Assembly: GCA_963789785.1 (NCBI GenBank)
Contig: CAWBNC010000003.1
Span: 81,035-145,034, forward strand
Reading direction: 5' to 3'
DNA from: JAEULH01 sp963789785
Lineage (GTDB): Bacteria; Pseudomonadota; Alphaproteobacteria; Rhodospirillales; Defluviicoccaceae
Length of the DNA stretch: 64,000 bases
Under the pieces are notes generated by a model, which saw nothing but the letters and a program-made list of their open reading frames with translations, ran no database searches and had not been told where the DNA came from. How positions within the stretch are numbered: the first letter of the stretch is position 1; each line of letters opens with the position of its first letter. This document shows positions 17,873 through 26,773 of the stretch, piece by piece. A program made the position numbers and the translations under genes.

Positions 17873-18871
17873 ATGGTGAACTACCTCGTGCGACGCCTTT
17901 TGACGATGATCCTCACGCTCCTTGCGATCAGCGCGCTGATTTTCGTCATCATCCAACTGCCTCCGGGCGACTATCTGTCCAGCCTCATGGCTGAGCTTCA
18001 GGCCCAGGGCGAAACGGTCGCGGGCGACAAGATCGAGTATCTTCGCCACCAGTATGGACTTGATCGGCCGATGATCGAGCAGTACGCGCTCTGGGTATTC
18101 GGCCTGCTCCGGGGCGATCTCGGCTATTCCTTCGAATATAACCGACCAGTGGCCGAGGTCGTCGGCGACCGCCTGTTTCTGACCGTGATGCTGAACGTCG
18201 CCACCGTTATTTTCATTTACGTCGTTTCGTTCCCGATCGGCATCTACTCCGCGACCCACCAGTACAGCTGGGGCGACCACGGCCTGACCTTCCTCGGCCT
18301 GCTCGGCCTGGCGACGCCGAATTTTCTGCTGGCGTTAATCTTGATGTATCTCGCCAACGTCATGTTCGGCACCTCCATAGGAACACTGATGGACGAGCGC
18401 TACATCAACGCGCCGTGGTCGGTCGCCAAGGCGCTCTCGGTCCTCGCCCACCTGTGGGTGCCGGTGCTGGTGATCGGTACCTCGGGCACCGCTGGGATGA
18501 TCCGCCGCCTGCGAGCCAACCTGCTCGACGAGCTGCAAAAACAGTATGTCGTCACCGGACGGGCGAAGGGACTACCGCCCGGTCGGTTGCTGACCAGATA
18601 CCCGCTGCGAATGGCGCTCAATCCGTTCATCGCCGACATCGGTGCGCTCCTGCCGAACGTGGTTTCGGGCTCGGTCATCGTCTCGGCGGTGATGTCGCTA
18701 CAGACGACCGGTCCGATGCTCTTGCGAGCGCTGCAAAGCCAGGACATGTACCTCGCGGGCTCCTTTCTGATGTTCCTCGGCGTGCTGACCGTCGTCGGCA
18801 TGTTTGTCTCCGATCTTCTGCTCGTGGTGCTCGACCCGCGCATCCGCATCGAGGGCCGATCGGTGCGATGA
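17873..18871 (+). CDS. yejB: ABC transporter permease (DppB/YejB-like)
   Basis: The product is about 332 residues with six predicted membrane helices. The N-terminus (YLVRRLLTMILTLLAISA) and the segment following it (LPPGDY, then YGLDRPMIEQY) are diagnostic of the DppB/OppB class. The cytoplasmic EAA loop is recognisable as VVTGRAKGLPPGRLL, which contacts the ATPase. ATG 17873 matches the usual start, with an in-frame ATG at 17855 as alternative. The gene overlaps the next permease by ATGA, implying equal expression of the pair. Confidence 0.9.
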   Translation: MVNYLVRRLLTMILTLLAISALIFVIIQLPPGDYLSSLMAELQAQGETVAGDKIEYLRHQYGLDRPMIEQYALWVFGLLRGDLGYSFEYNRPVAEVVGDRLFLTVMLNVATVIFIYVVSFPIGIYSATHQYSWGDHGLTFLGLLGLATPNFLLALILMYLANVMFGTSIGTLMDERYINAPWSVAKALSVLAHLWVPVLVIGTSGTAGMIRRLRANLLDELQKQYVVTGRAKGLPPGRLLTRYPLRMALNPFIADIGALLPNVVSGSVIVSAVMSLQTTGPMLLRALQSQDMYLAGSFLMFLGVLTVVGMFVSDLLLVVLDPRIRIEGRSVR

Positions 18872-20025
18872 ACGGGGATCGCCTACCGCATTACGTATCG
18901 GATGCGCCGTTCGATATCGAGACGGTCGATAGCCTGACGCCCGAACAGGAGCGCTACTTTCTCGCCTCCCAGTGGCGGCTGATGTGGTGGCGGTTTCGCC
19001 GCCACAAGGTTGCGATGGCAGCGGCGATCGTCCTTGCGGTGGCATACGGCGGTATCATCGTCTGCGAGTTTCTTGCCCCCTACAGCCTGGAGAGCCGCAA
19101 CACCGGCTTTATCTACGCGCCCCCTCAACGCGTCCGGCTGTTCCACGAGGGCCGGCTGATCGGCCCGTTCGTCTACGGCCTTAACTACCGCCTTAACCTC
19201 GAAACGCTGCAACGCGAATACGCTGTCAATCGCTCGGATGTGCAACCGATCCGCTTTTTCTGCAGCGGTGACGCTTACTCCTTCTGGGGCGTTGTTCCGG
19301 GCCGCTTGCACCTCTTGTGCCCCGCCAAAGGTGGGGCGCTGTTTCTCCTCGGCACCGATCGGCTTGGCCGCGACATCCTCTCGCGCATCCTCTACGGCGC
19401 GCGCATTTCGCTGACTGTGGGCCTGATCGGAATCGCCATCAGCTTCACGCTTGGGATCTCCATCGGCGGCGCCGCCGGCTACTTCGGCGGCTGGATCGAC
19501 AGCGTCGTCCAGCGGATCATCGAGATCCTCCGCTCGCTGCCCGAGTTGCCGCTGTGGATGGCGCTATCGGCAGCCGTGCCGGTAACATGGAGTCCGATCC
19601 TCGTCTATTTCGCCATCACCATCATTCTTGGCCTTCTCGACTGGCCCGGCCTGGCCCGCGCCGTCCGCTCCAAGCTGCTCGCGCTGCGCGAGGAGGATTT
19701 CTGTACCGCCGCGCGGCTGATGGGCGCCCGCCCCAGCCGGATCATCGGCCGGCACCTCCTGCCGAACTTCATGAGCCACCTGATCGCTTCCGCGTCGCTG
19801 TCGATCCCGACAATGATCCTGGGCGAGACCGCGCTAAGCTTTCTCGGCCTGGGTTTGCGCCCCCCGGTGACCAGCTGGGGCGTGCTGCTCACGGAGGCGC
19901 AGAACATCGAGGCTGTTGTGCTCTACCCGTGGTTGCTGCTGCCAATGGTGCCGGTGATCATCACCGTGCTCGCCTTCAACTTTTTCGGCGACGGATTGCG
20001 CGACGCAGCCGATCCGTACGAGTAA
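18868..20025 (+). CDS. yejE: ABC transporter permease (DppC/YejE-like)
   Basis: The 385-residue protein has a cytoplasmic N-terminus of about 40 residues, a first membrane helix (AMAAAIVLAVAYGGIIV), and then a long periplasmic segment containing RFFCSGDAYSFWGVVP, a feature of YejE-like permeases. Five further helices follow. LFLLGTDRLGRDILSRIL and the EAA loop AARLMGARPSRIIGRH are typical of the DppC class. It ends GDGLRDAADPYE, the common C-terminus of this family. It is the last gene of the peptide transporter unit. The longer frame starting at 18415 runs through the previous gene and is not real. Confidence 0.9.
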   Translation: MNGDRLPHYVSDAPFDIETVDSLTPEQERYFLASQWRLMWWRFRRHKVAMAAAIVLAVAYGGIIVCEFLAPYSLESRNTGFIYAPPQRVRLFHEGRLIGPFVYGLNYRLNLETLQREYAVNRSDVQPIRFFCSGDAYSFWGVVPGRLHLLCPAKGGALFLLGTDRLGRDILSRILYGARISLTVGLIGIAISFTLGISIGGAAGYFGGWIDSVVQRIIEILRSLPELPLWMALSAAVPVTWSPILVYFAITIILGLLDWPGLARAVRSKLLALREEDFCTAARLMGARPSRIIGRHLLPNFMSHLIASASLSIPTMILGETALSFLGLGLRPPVTSWGVLLTEAQNIEAVVLYPWLLLPMVPVIITVLAFNFFGDGLRDAADPYE

Positions 20026-20216
20026 CGCTCTCCGCTTGGATGGTCACGGCCGAACCCAGACGCCACCCAGTCGACGGTCATCGGCCAGTCGTCAGAGCCG
20101 AGGATCACCGGGTAGCGACCCTCCCCGGCCATACAAATTAAAGGTATAATCACACGTAGTGATCAATTAAAAGTTGTTGCGACCGGCGTCAATCTACAGG
20201 CTCGTTCGTCAACTGC

Positions 20217-20245
20217 TTCCTCTGCGTCAAATTTGCGGCTATAAT
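20217..20245 (+). promoter_or_regulatory. putative sigma-70-type promoter for the cytochrome P460 gene
   Basis: A perfect TATAAT lies at 20240-20245 in otherwise GC-rich DNA, 34 bases before the ATG at 20279. The hexamer 17 bases upstream (TTCCTC) matches the -35 consensus poorly, so an activator may be needed. The transcription start would be near 20252, leaving a short leader. The surrounding AT-rich stretch (20145-20180, with AATTAAAGGTATAATC) is also unusual and contains a second TATAAT at about 20145-20150. Confidence 0.4.
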
Positions 20246-20278
20246 TCGCCGTTGTGGGGAAGGGTGCCACAGTGGGTC

Positions 20279-20989
20279 ATGTCCCATGGTGCCAAGGCGG
20301 TGACTAAGCGGATTGCGGCCATAGTCGTGGCCGCAGCTATGGTGATTGGGCTCACGGGCTATTCCGGCCGCGCGGGCACCCACGCCGACAACCGCGACGA
20401 CAGCCTCAGCGGCTCGGACGCTGAAGAGCCTCATGAGCATTTCGCTATAGCCGACGCGGCCAAGCTTGATAAAGGCGCGGCGTCGGTCGCCTATCATAGC
20501 CTAGTCGACCTCATGCTGCGGGGATATGCGGTCTCGGCCGAGCCGGCAGCGCGGCGCTACATGAGCTGGCGACGCTTCAACGACGCCCCTTATCCGTCTG
20601 CCGCTCACGGCAATCGCTACGTCAACAATTATGCCAACGCAAAAGCTGCGGCGGCGGGGTACGGCCGATCGGGCAGCAGGATGCCGCGCGGAGCGATTGT
20701 CGTCAAGGACAGCTTCACCGCGAGCGAGAGGGGCCATTTATGGCCCGGCGCGCTCTTTATCATGGAAAAACTGGCTGACGCTTCCAGCCCGCAAACCGCC
20801 GACTGGCGCTATGTGATGATCATGCCGGACGGCAGCACCTTCGGCAACTCGCAAGTCGATGCCACTAAAATGGCCTTCTGCCACGTCTGTCATGCTGCCC
20901 GAGCCAGCGACGACTACCTATTCTTCGTTCCCGAAGGTGCAACAGCAATGCCGGCGCCCGCAGGCACTGCAGCGGGCGGAACGCCCTAA
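20279..20989 (+). CDS. cytochrome P460-family protein
   Basis: The 236-residue protein begins with an export signal (KRIAAIVVAAAMVIGLTG). The C-terminal half has the pattern of cytochrome P460: WPGALFIMEK, the MIMPDGSTFG segment, and a c-type haem motif FCHVCHAA near residue 200. P460 proteins are periplasmic c-type haem enzymes with a lysine cross-link to haem, and some oxidise hydroxylamine. Many homologues in organisms that do not oxidise ammonia have unknown roles. The N-terminal 100 residues (Y-V-N-N-Y-A-N repeat-like) fit the family. The start at 20279 places the signal peptide properly. It is flanked by unrelated operons. Confidence 0.75.
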   Translation: MSHGAKAVTKRIAAIVVAAAMVIGLTGYSGRAGTHADNRDDSLSGSDAEEPHEHFAIADAAKLDKGAASVAYHSLVDLMLRGYAVSAEPAARRYMSWRRFNDAPYPSAAHGNRYVNNYANAKAAAAGYGRSGSRMPRGAIVVKDSFTASERGHLWPGALFIMEKLADASSPQTADWRYVMIMPDGSTFGNSQVDATKMAFCHVCHAARASDDYLFFVPEGATAMPAPAGTAAGGTP

Positions 20990-21134
20990 GCAACCACGGG
21001 CGGTCCGTGTGCCGGCCCAACGAGCCGGCAGATCTTGCCCGCCAGCCGGCGCTTGTTGCCGCATGCGGTTGGCGACCCACCGGGGCTCCGCTTCACCACA
21101 CCTTAATCCGCGCGGGTTTTTCTATCTCCGTGCG

Positions 21135-21150
21135 TGGCACACCTTTCGCA
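21135..21150 (+). promoter_or_regulatory. sigma-54-like promoter upstream of flgI
   Basis: TGGCAC at 21135-21140, five bases, then TCGCA at 21146-21150 match the sigma-54 consensus TGGCAC-N5-TTGCA with one mismatch, and the GG and GC elements are exactly 10 bases apart. The predicted start of transcription near 21162 is about 30 bases before the flgI ATG. Use of RpoN for middle flagellar genes is established in several alphaproteobacteria. No FlbD-type enhancer site was identified by eye. Confidence 0.5.
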
Positions 21151-21191
21151 ACCACCTACGCGAGCAGAGGACGCAGCGGTTGAGGATTTGC

Positions 21192-22373
21192 ATGTCGATG
21201 ACGCTGAGACCCGGCCGGGAGCGGCGCCGAAAGGGCTTCACCCGCAAGCGGCACGGCGCCCGTTGGCGAGGCTGCCTGGCCATGAGCGGGCTCGTGATCA
21301 TGCTCGTGACCGGCATCGCCGCGCAGGCTGCGGCCTCGCGGATCAAGGACCTGGTCGACTTTGAAGGCGTCCGGGCTAACCAGCTCGTCGGCTACGGCTT
21401 GGTCGTCGGTCTGAACAAGACCGGCGACACCTTGAAGGACGGCGGCTTTACCAAGCAAAGCCTGCAGTCGATGCTCAATCGTCTGGGTGTCAAACCCACG
21501 GACAAGGGCCTGACCTCCAAGAACGTCGCCGCGGTCATGGTCACAGCCAGCCTGCCGCCATTCGCCCGTCAGGGCGGCCGGATCGACGTTACCGTGTCGG
21601 CCCTCGCCGATGCGTCCAGCCTCGTCGGCGGCACGCTTCTGGTCACACCCCTGCTGGGCGCCGATGGTGAAGTCTATGCCGTGGCCCAGGGACAGGTCGC
21701 GGTCGGCGGATTCGCGGCCACCGGTGCGGCCGAGAGCGTGACCAAGGGCGTGCCGACTTCGGGGCGGATTGCTGCCGGCGCAATCGTCGAACGCGAAGTC
21801 GGGTTCGCCATGGCCAACATGGACTCCGTTCGCCTGAGCCTCCGCAACCCGGACTTCACCACCGCCCGACGCATCGCGCAGGCAATCAATGCTTTTCTGA
21901 AAGAGCCGGCGGCACGACCGAGCGATCTTTCGACCGTGCAGATTACCGTTCCAGAGGCCTACAGCCGTAGCGTCGTCAACCTGCTTACCGACATCGAACA
22001 GCTTCGCGTCGAACCGGACCAGCCGGCGCGGGTTCTCATTGACGAACAGTCCGGCATCATTGTCATGGGCGAAAACGTGCGGGTCAGCACCGTCGCCATC
22101 GCGCAGGGAAACCTGACGATCCGGATCACCGAGACGCCGCAGGTGTCGCAGCCGCGACCCTTCGCCGACGGCGCGACCGCTATTGTCCCGCGCACGGAGG
22201 TGGCGGTCGACGAATCCGGAACGAAGCAGCTCGGCATCGTCTCCTCGGGGGTCACCCTGCAGGATCTGGTCGATGGGCTCAACGCGCTCGGCATCGGCCC
22301 GCGCGACCTGATCGCGATCCTCCAGGCGATCAAGGCGGCCGGCGCCCTGCAGGCTGAAATCGAGGTCATGTGA
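21192..22373 (+). CDS. flgI: flagellar P-ring protein FlgI
   Basis: The product is about 393 residues. After a basic N-terminus and a signal peptide (SGLVIMLVTGIAAQAAA) the mature protein begins SRIKDLVDFEGVRANQLVG, the hallmark FlgI start, and contains GLNKTGDT and the C-terminal LQDLVDGLNALGIGPRDL. FlgI polymerises in the periplasm around the flagellar rod as the P ring. ATG 21192 has TGAGGA upstream. ATG 21282 is a later alternative that would shorten the signal. It overlaps flgJ (ATGTGATG) and is first in the block; flgH and flgA are not here. Confidence 0.95.
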   Translation: MSMTLRPGRERRRKGFTRKRHGARWRGCLAMSGLVIMLVTGIAAQAAASRIKDLVDFEGVRANQLVGYGLVVGLNKTGDTLKDGGFTKQSLQSMLNRLGVKPTDKGLTSKNVAAVMVTASLPPFARQGGRIDVTVSALADASSLVGGTLLVTPLLGADGEVYAVAQGQVAVGGFAATGAAESVTKGVPTSGRIAAGAIVEREVGFAMANMDSVRLSLRNPDFTTARRIAQAINAFLKEPAARPSDLSTVQITVPEAYSRSVVNLLTDIEQLRVEPDQPARVLIDEQSGIIVMGENVRVSTVAIAQGNLTIRITETPQVSQPRPFADGATAIVPRTEVAVDESGTKQLGIVSSGVTLQDLVDGLNALGIGPRDLIAILQAIKAAGALQAEIEVM

Positions 22374-22774
22374 TGACCGAAAGCGTGAGAAACAGCGTCG
22401 CGATGGCAGGGCCAGCCAAGGCGGCGCAAATCGCACCGGCAGCGCCGAAAAGCTCCATGAACCCGGAGCAGCTCCGCCGCGCGGCGAGCGAGTTCGAGGC
22501 ATTCTTCCTCGCCAGGGCGCTGGAGCCGATGTTTGAAGGCATCGCAACCGAAGCACCGTTCGGCGGCGGCATGGCCGAGACGATGTGGCGCTCGCTGCTC
22601 GTCGACGAATACGGAAAGGCTTTTGCTAGGTCCGGAGGTATCGGCATCGCCGACGCCATGGTCCGCGACCTGGTGAGCCTTCAGGAAAACACGCCCGCAC
22701 CCGACGCCGCGTCGACCCTGTCCGCCCCCTCGGGCTCCCCTTCACCACGCGATTCGGAGATGACGCACCCATGA
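22373..22774 (+). CDS. flgJ: FlgJ-like rod-binding protein (short, no muramidase domain)
   Basis: The 133-residue protein contains the rod-binding domain: EFEAFFLARALEPMFEGI, then FGGGMAETMWRSLLVDEYGKAFARSGGIGIA. It lacks the C-terminal peptidoglycan hydrolase present in enterobacterial FlgJ, as is usual for alphaproteobacteria, where the equivalent is sometimes called CheL. It probably caps or chaperones rod assembly in the periplasm. ATG 22373 overlaps the flgI stop. It overlaps the next gene by ATGA. Confidence 0.88.
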   Translation: MTESVRNSVAMAGPAKAAQIAPAAPKSSMNPEQLRRAASEFEAFFLARALEPMFEGIATEAPFGGGMAETMWRSLLVDEYGKAFARSGGIGIADAMVRDLVSLQENTPAPDAASTLSAPSGSPSPRDSEMTHP

Positions 22775-23238
22775 CCAGCCTGGAAGGCAACGTTGCTATG
22801 ACCGACACCGCGGCGTCGGGCGCCGCCGCGCTCGCCGCCCTCGATCGCCTTGCTGACGTACTCGCGCGCGAGAACGCCGCCCTACGCGCTCGGGACGTTC
22901 GTGCGGTGGAAACTCTTGCGGAGGAGAAGCGAGCCGCCGCCGATGAGTGCGAACGCCTTGTTTCAAGCTCCGCGGCAAGCCGGGAGACAGGCGGCGCGGC
23001 CCGTTCCCCGGAGGACGCGCTTCTCTCCGTCAGAACTCGGCTCGCTGCCCTTCTGGAGGAGAACCAGTGGCGCCTGCGCGTCGCCAGGCAGGCGAACCAG
23101 CGCCTTGTCGAGACCATCGCTGCGGCGGCCCAGGCGCAGGCTCCGGGCGCCGGCGCCTACGCCAGTGACGGACGCAAGGATTTCACGCGCGGCCGCAATA
23201 GCAATCCGCCGGCGCTGACATTCAGCCGCTTCTTGTAA
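22771..23238 (+). CDS. flgN: FlgN-like flagellar export chaperone
   Basis: This 155-residue, alanine- and glutamate-rich helical protein sits between flgJ and flgK. It has the FlgN pattern: a helix with ALDRLADVLARENAALRARD, a second with LAEEKRAAADECERL, and a third with LEENQWRLRVARQANQRLV. FlgN binds unfolded FlgK and FlgL and hands them to the export gate. Sequence conservation in this family is weak, so the call rests mostly on helix pattern and position. Translation is coupled to flgJ by ATGA. Confidence 0.7.
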   Translation: MTSLEGNVAMTDTAASGAAALAALDRLADVLARENAALRARDVRAVETLAEEKRAAADECERLVSSSAASRETGGAARSPEDALLSVRTRLAALLEENQWRLRVARQANQRLVETIAAAAQAQAPGAGAYASDGRKDFTRGRNSNPPALTFSRFL

Positions 23239-23274
23239 GACGGCCGAATTCTTGTAAGACGGAAGGAGAGTATC

Positions 23275-25429
23275 ATGGCCGGAGATCTGAGTTCCGCGCT
23301 ACGTACGGCGTCGAGCGGCTTGCTTGCCAACCAGCGCGCGCTGGATGCCGTCGCCAACAATGTCGCCAACGTCAACACACCCGGCTTCTCCCGCAAGAAC
23401 GTGCGCTTCGAGAGCCGGGCGCTGAACGGCGGCGGCGTCGGCGTCGAGCTCGGCCCGCTCATGCGAACGATCGACGAAGGCCTGCTTAAAAGTATTCGTC
23501 TTGAGCGCGGAGAGCTTGGCGCGCTGTCTGTCCAGAACGACTATTTTTCCCGCGTTTCCGATCTGTTCGGTAGCCCCGAGAGCAACACCTCCCTAAGCCA
23601 CCGACTGGCCGACTTCGACGGCGCAATCCGCTCTTTGGCTCTCGCGCCGCACGACCTTATCGAGCAGCGCGAAGTCGTCCGCCGCGCCGGCGACGTCACT
23701 CTGGCCCTGAGCCACTCCACCGATACCATCCAGACGCTTCGCGCCGACGCCGACGCCGCGATTGCCCAGACGGTCGAGGAGATCAACGGCCTCGTCGCCC
23801 GCCTTGCCGACCTGACCGCAAACATCGTTCGCGATACGGCTGTCGGCCGCGAGACCGGCGATGCGGAGGATCAGCGCGACCGTTCGCTCGATCGTCTGGC
23901 CGAGCTCCTCGACATCCGAGTCTTCCCCCGCAGCGGCGGCGATATCGCCATTCTCACCTCCAGCGGTCGCACTCTTCTGGACGGCACGGCCGCGCCGATC
24001 AGCCACGATCGCGTCACGCTCGTCGACGCCACCTCGACCTACGCCGGCGGCGCGTTCGGTGCGATCATCATCGGCAGCGGCGCCACGGCCAAGGACGTCA
24101 CCGACGGAGATCCGCGGCGGCAGACTGGCCGGGCTGATCGAAATGCGCGATGCAATCCTGCCGGATCTGCAGAGCACGCTCGACACCCTCGCCGCCGGGC
24201 TTCGCGACGGTCTGAACGCAGCGCATAACGCGGGCCTGCCCTACCCCGGCCTGACCCGGCTCGACGGCACCCGCCAGTTCACCGAGCCGGCGCAACAGAC
24301 CGTCACTTTTGCCGCGGGCGGCGACAGCCGTCTGGTGCTTTTCGATAGCGCCGGCAATGAGGTTCGCTCGACCTCGGTCCGCGCGCTGATCGGCGGCGCC
24401 GGCACCACCATCACCAACCTGGCCGCCCAGATCGACGGCTGGCTCGGCGCCGACGGTTCGGCCGCGGTCGTCGACGGCGCCCTGCAGATCCGCGTCAGCG
24501 CGAGCGGACGCGCGCTCGGTATTCGCGACGAGGCGGGTACCGCTCCGGGCAGCGCCGCGCAGCCTGCGAGCATCGCCTTCGACGCCGATGCCGATGGTCA
24601 GACCGACGAAACCGTGGCCGGCTTTTCAGCCTTCTTCGGTCTCAACGACCTCTTCGTCGACCAGTCCCCGACCACCGCACACGCTTCGGCCGTCCTCGCC
24701 GCCGATTTCACCGCAACGGCCGCGACGCTCAATTTCCGCACTGCTGCCGGCGCGCTCGGCACTCCGTTCGCCATCGCTGCCGGTGACGATCTAGCCACGG
24801 TCGCAGCGAAGATCAACGCGGCCACAGGCCTCGAGGCCGACCTTGTGCCCGAAGGCAACGGCATCCGACTGCGCCTATCGGCAACCGATGGCGCAGCGTT
24901 CACCGTGACCGAGGATCCCGGCGCCGGCGATACCCTGCTCGAGGATCTCGCCCTGACCACGGCAATCGCCGGTCTTGCGGGTCGCGTTGGCGTGCGTTCC
25001 GATATCGTCGCCGCGCCGCAAAAGCTTTCCCGCGGCGCCATCCAGTGGGATCCGGGGCAGGGCGCCGCCGGGGGCTATCGCACCGGAATCGCCGACCAGA
25101 CGACCGTCAACGCGCTTGCCGCCGCGTTCGCCGACAGCGCCGTCTTTGCCGACAGCGGTACGCTCGGCACCGTCGAGACCACGCTCGGCGGGTACGCGAC
25201 GGCCATCCTCGGCGATGTCGCCGGGAGGACCAGTGGGCACACAACATTGACGGCGGAGCGCGGCGAGCTTGTCGACAGCCTTCAGGCCAAGTCGGACAAC
25301 CTGCGCGGCGTCAACCTCGACGAGGAGATGGCGGACCTGATGGTCTTCGAGCAGGCCTACGCCGCCTCGGCCCGAGTGTTCGGCGTGATCAAGGACATGT
25401 TCGACACGCTCGAGCGGATGCTCGGTTAA
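23275..25429 (+). CDS. flgK: flagellar hook-associated protein FlgK, one frameshift
   Basis: The merged product is about 717 residues. The N-terminus (SSGLLANQRALDAVANNVAN and VNTPGFSRK) and C-terminus (SGVNLDEEMADLMVFEQAYAAS-like, seen as RGVNLDEEMADLM, ending FDTLERML) are the conserved coiled-coil ends of FlgK. The frame shifts +1 at about 24105-24125, inside the segment that should read as a D-P-R-G-G-R-L-A-G-L loop. Both halves are otherwise intact. The central region is larger than in E. coli FlgK (547 residues), with extra beta-rich repeats. GGAAGGAG precedes ATG 23275. It forms the hook-filament junction with FlgL. Confidence 0.9.
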
Positions 25430-25473
25430 CGCGCCGACGCCTTAGTGGTTGCAAACCAGGAAAGCATGAAACG

Positions 25474-26773
25474 ATGAGCCGCATTGCCACACTCGCCGCC
25501 AGCAATACCCTGCTCGACCTCATGTCAAAGGTGCAGGACCGGCTTCAGGATCAGCAGGTTCAGGTTACGACCGAAAAGGCCGCCCAGACCTATGCCGGCA
25601 TTGCGCCGAAAGCCGGCCGGCTGGTCTCGCTGGAGACCACCAGAGCGGCGATCGGCCGCAGCATCGACAACAACGCGATCATGCAGACCCGGCTGGAGGC
25701 GACCGACACGGCGGTCGAGGCGATGGGCGGGACGATGCGCGACTTTCGCGCCGTGCTGCTCGATCTCGCCGCCAACCAGCCGCTCGACGAGGCCCATATC
25801 GGCGCCGTGCAGGACTGGGCGTTTCGCGCCCTGAAGGACATGGAGAGTTATCTCAATACCGAGGTCAACGGCCGCTTTCTCTTCGCCGGCAGCCGCGCGA
25901 CTTCGGCGCCAGCCGATCTTGGCCTGACCACGCCGACGGCCTTCCAGGCCCGCTTCGACGGCCAGGCGGTCATCTATCCGCCCACCCGCGCGGCCCACGT
26001 CGAGACGAGGGCGAGCCTGACACCGGCCGTGACCGGCGGGCTGACCATCGCCGGCGGCGACACGATCATTGCCGGGACCGCAGGAGCCTTCGCCAACCTC
26101 GCGGTTGGGACGACCATACGGCTTTCGGGCAGTGGGCTCGGCAATGACGGTGAGTATACCGTCGTCTCGACCAACGGCTCCGACCAGATCAGCATCGCCG
26201 GGACCATGACTGTCGGCTCCGCCACGATGACGGTCGCAAACAGCATCAACAACGGTGCCGAGCCCGCCGCGACCTTGTCCGCCGTCAACTGGTACGCCGG
26301 AGACACCGTGGCGCAAAGCCATCAGGTCGACGACGGCTCGCTCTTTTGCCCTCGACCTCGACGGCATCGATCCGAGCTTCGAGAAAGCCATCCGGGCAAT
26401 GGGCATGATTGCCCAGGGCGCCTATGGCACCGGCGGGGGGCTGGAGCAGAACCTGGAGCGGGTCGACCAGGCGATCGCCCTGCTCGACTCCTCACTGCAG
26501 CGTGCGACGGACGCGCCCGAGCCATTCGGCCCGGAGGCGAGCGGGAGCATCGAAACCGTGCGCATGGAGATGGGCTTCAATCTTACCGTGCTTGCGGAGA
26601 CGAACGAGCGGCACCGTGACTTTGCCGCCACTCTCGACAATCAGGTCGCCGAGATCGAGAACGTCGATCCGCTTGAGGCCATCACCCGCCTGCTCGATGA
26701 CGGCCGCGCACTGGAAGCGTCCTACCAGGTGGTCGCCCGCATTCGCGAGTTCAGCCTGATGAATTACCTGTAG
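25474..26773 (+). CDS. flgL: flagellar hook-associated protein FlgL, one frameshift
   Basis: The merged product is about 432 residues. The N-terminus reads MSRIATLAASNTLLDLMSKV and the C-terminus ends ALEASYQVVARIREFSLMNYL, the conserved flagellin-like ends. The frame changes by +1 at about 26338-26346, where DDGS should run directly into FALDLDGIDPSF. FlgL is usually about 300 residues. The surplus lies in the middle (about residues 170-270), a threonine/serine/glycine-rich beta segment with GEYTVVSTNGSDQISIAG. FlgL is the second junction protein, next to the filament. The stop overlaps the convergent chaN gene by ten bases. Confidence 0.88.

Noticed and set aside
20035..20153. Minus-strand frame containing VILGSDDWPMTVDWVASGF
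   Set aside because: The segment looks protein-like, but the frame runs into the permease gene, has no clear end of its own and no ribosome-binding site.
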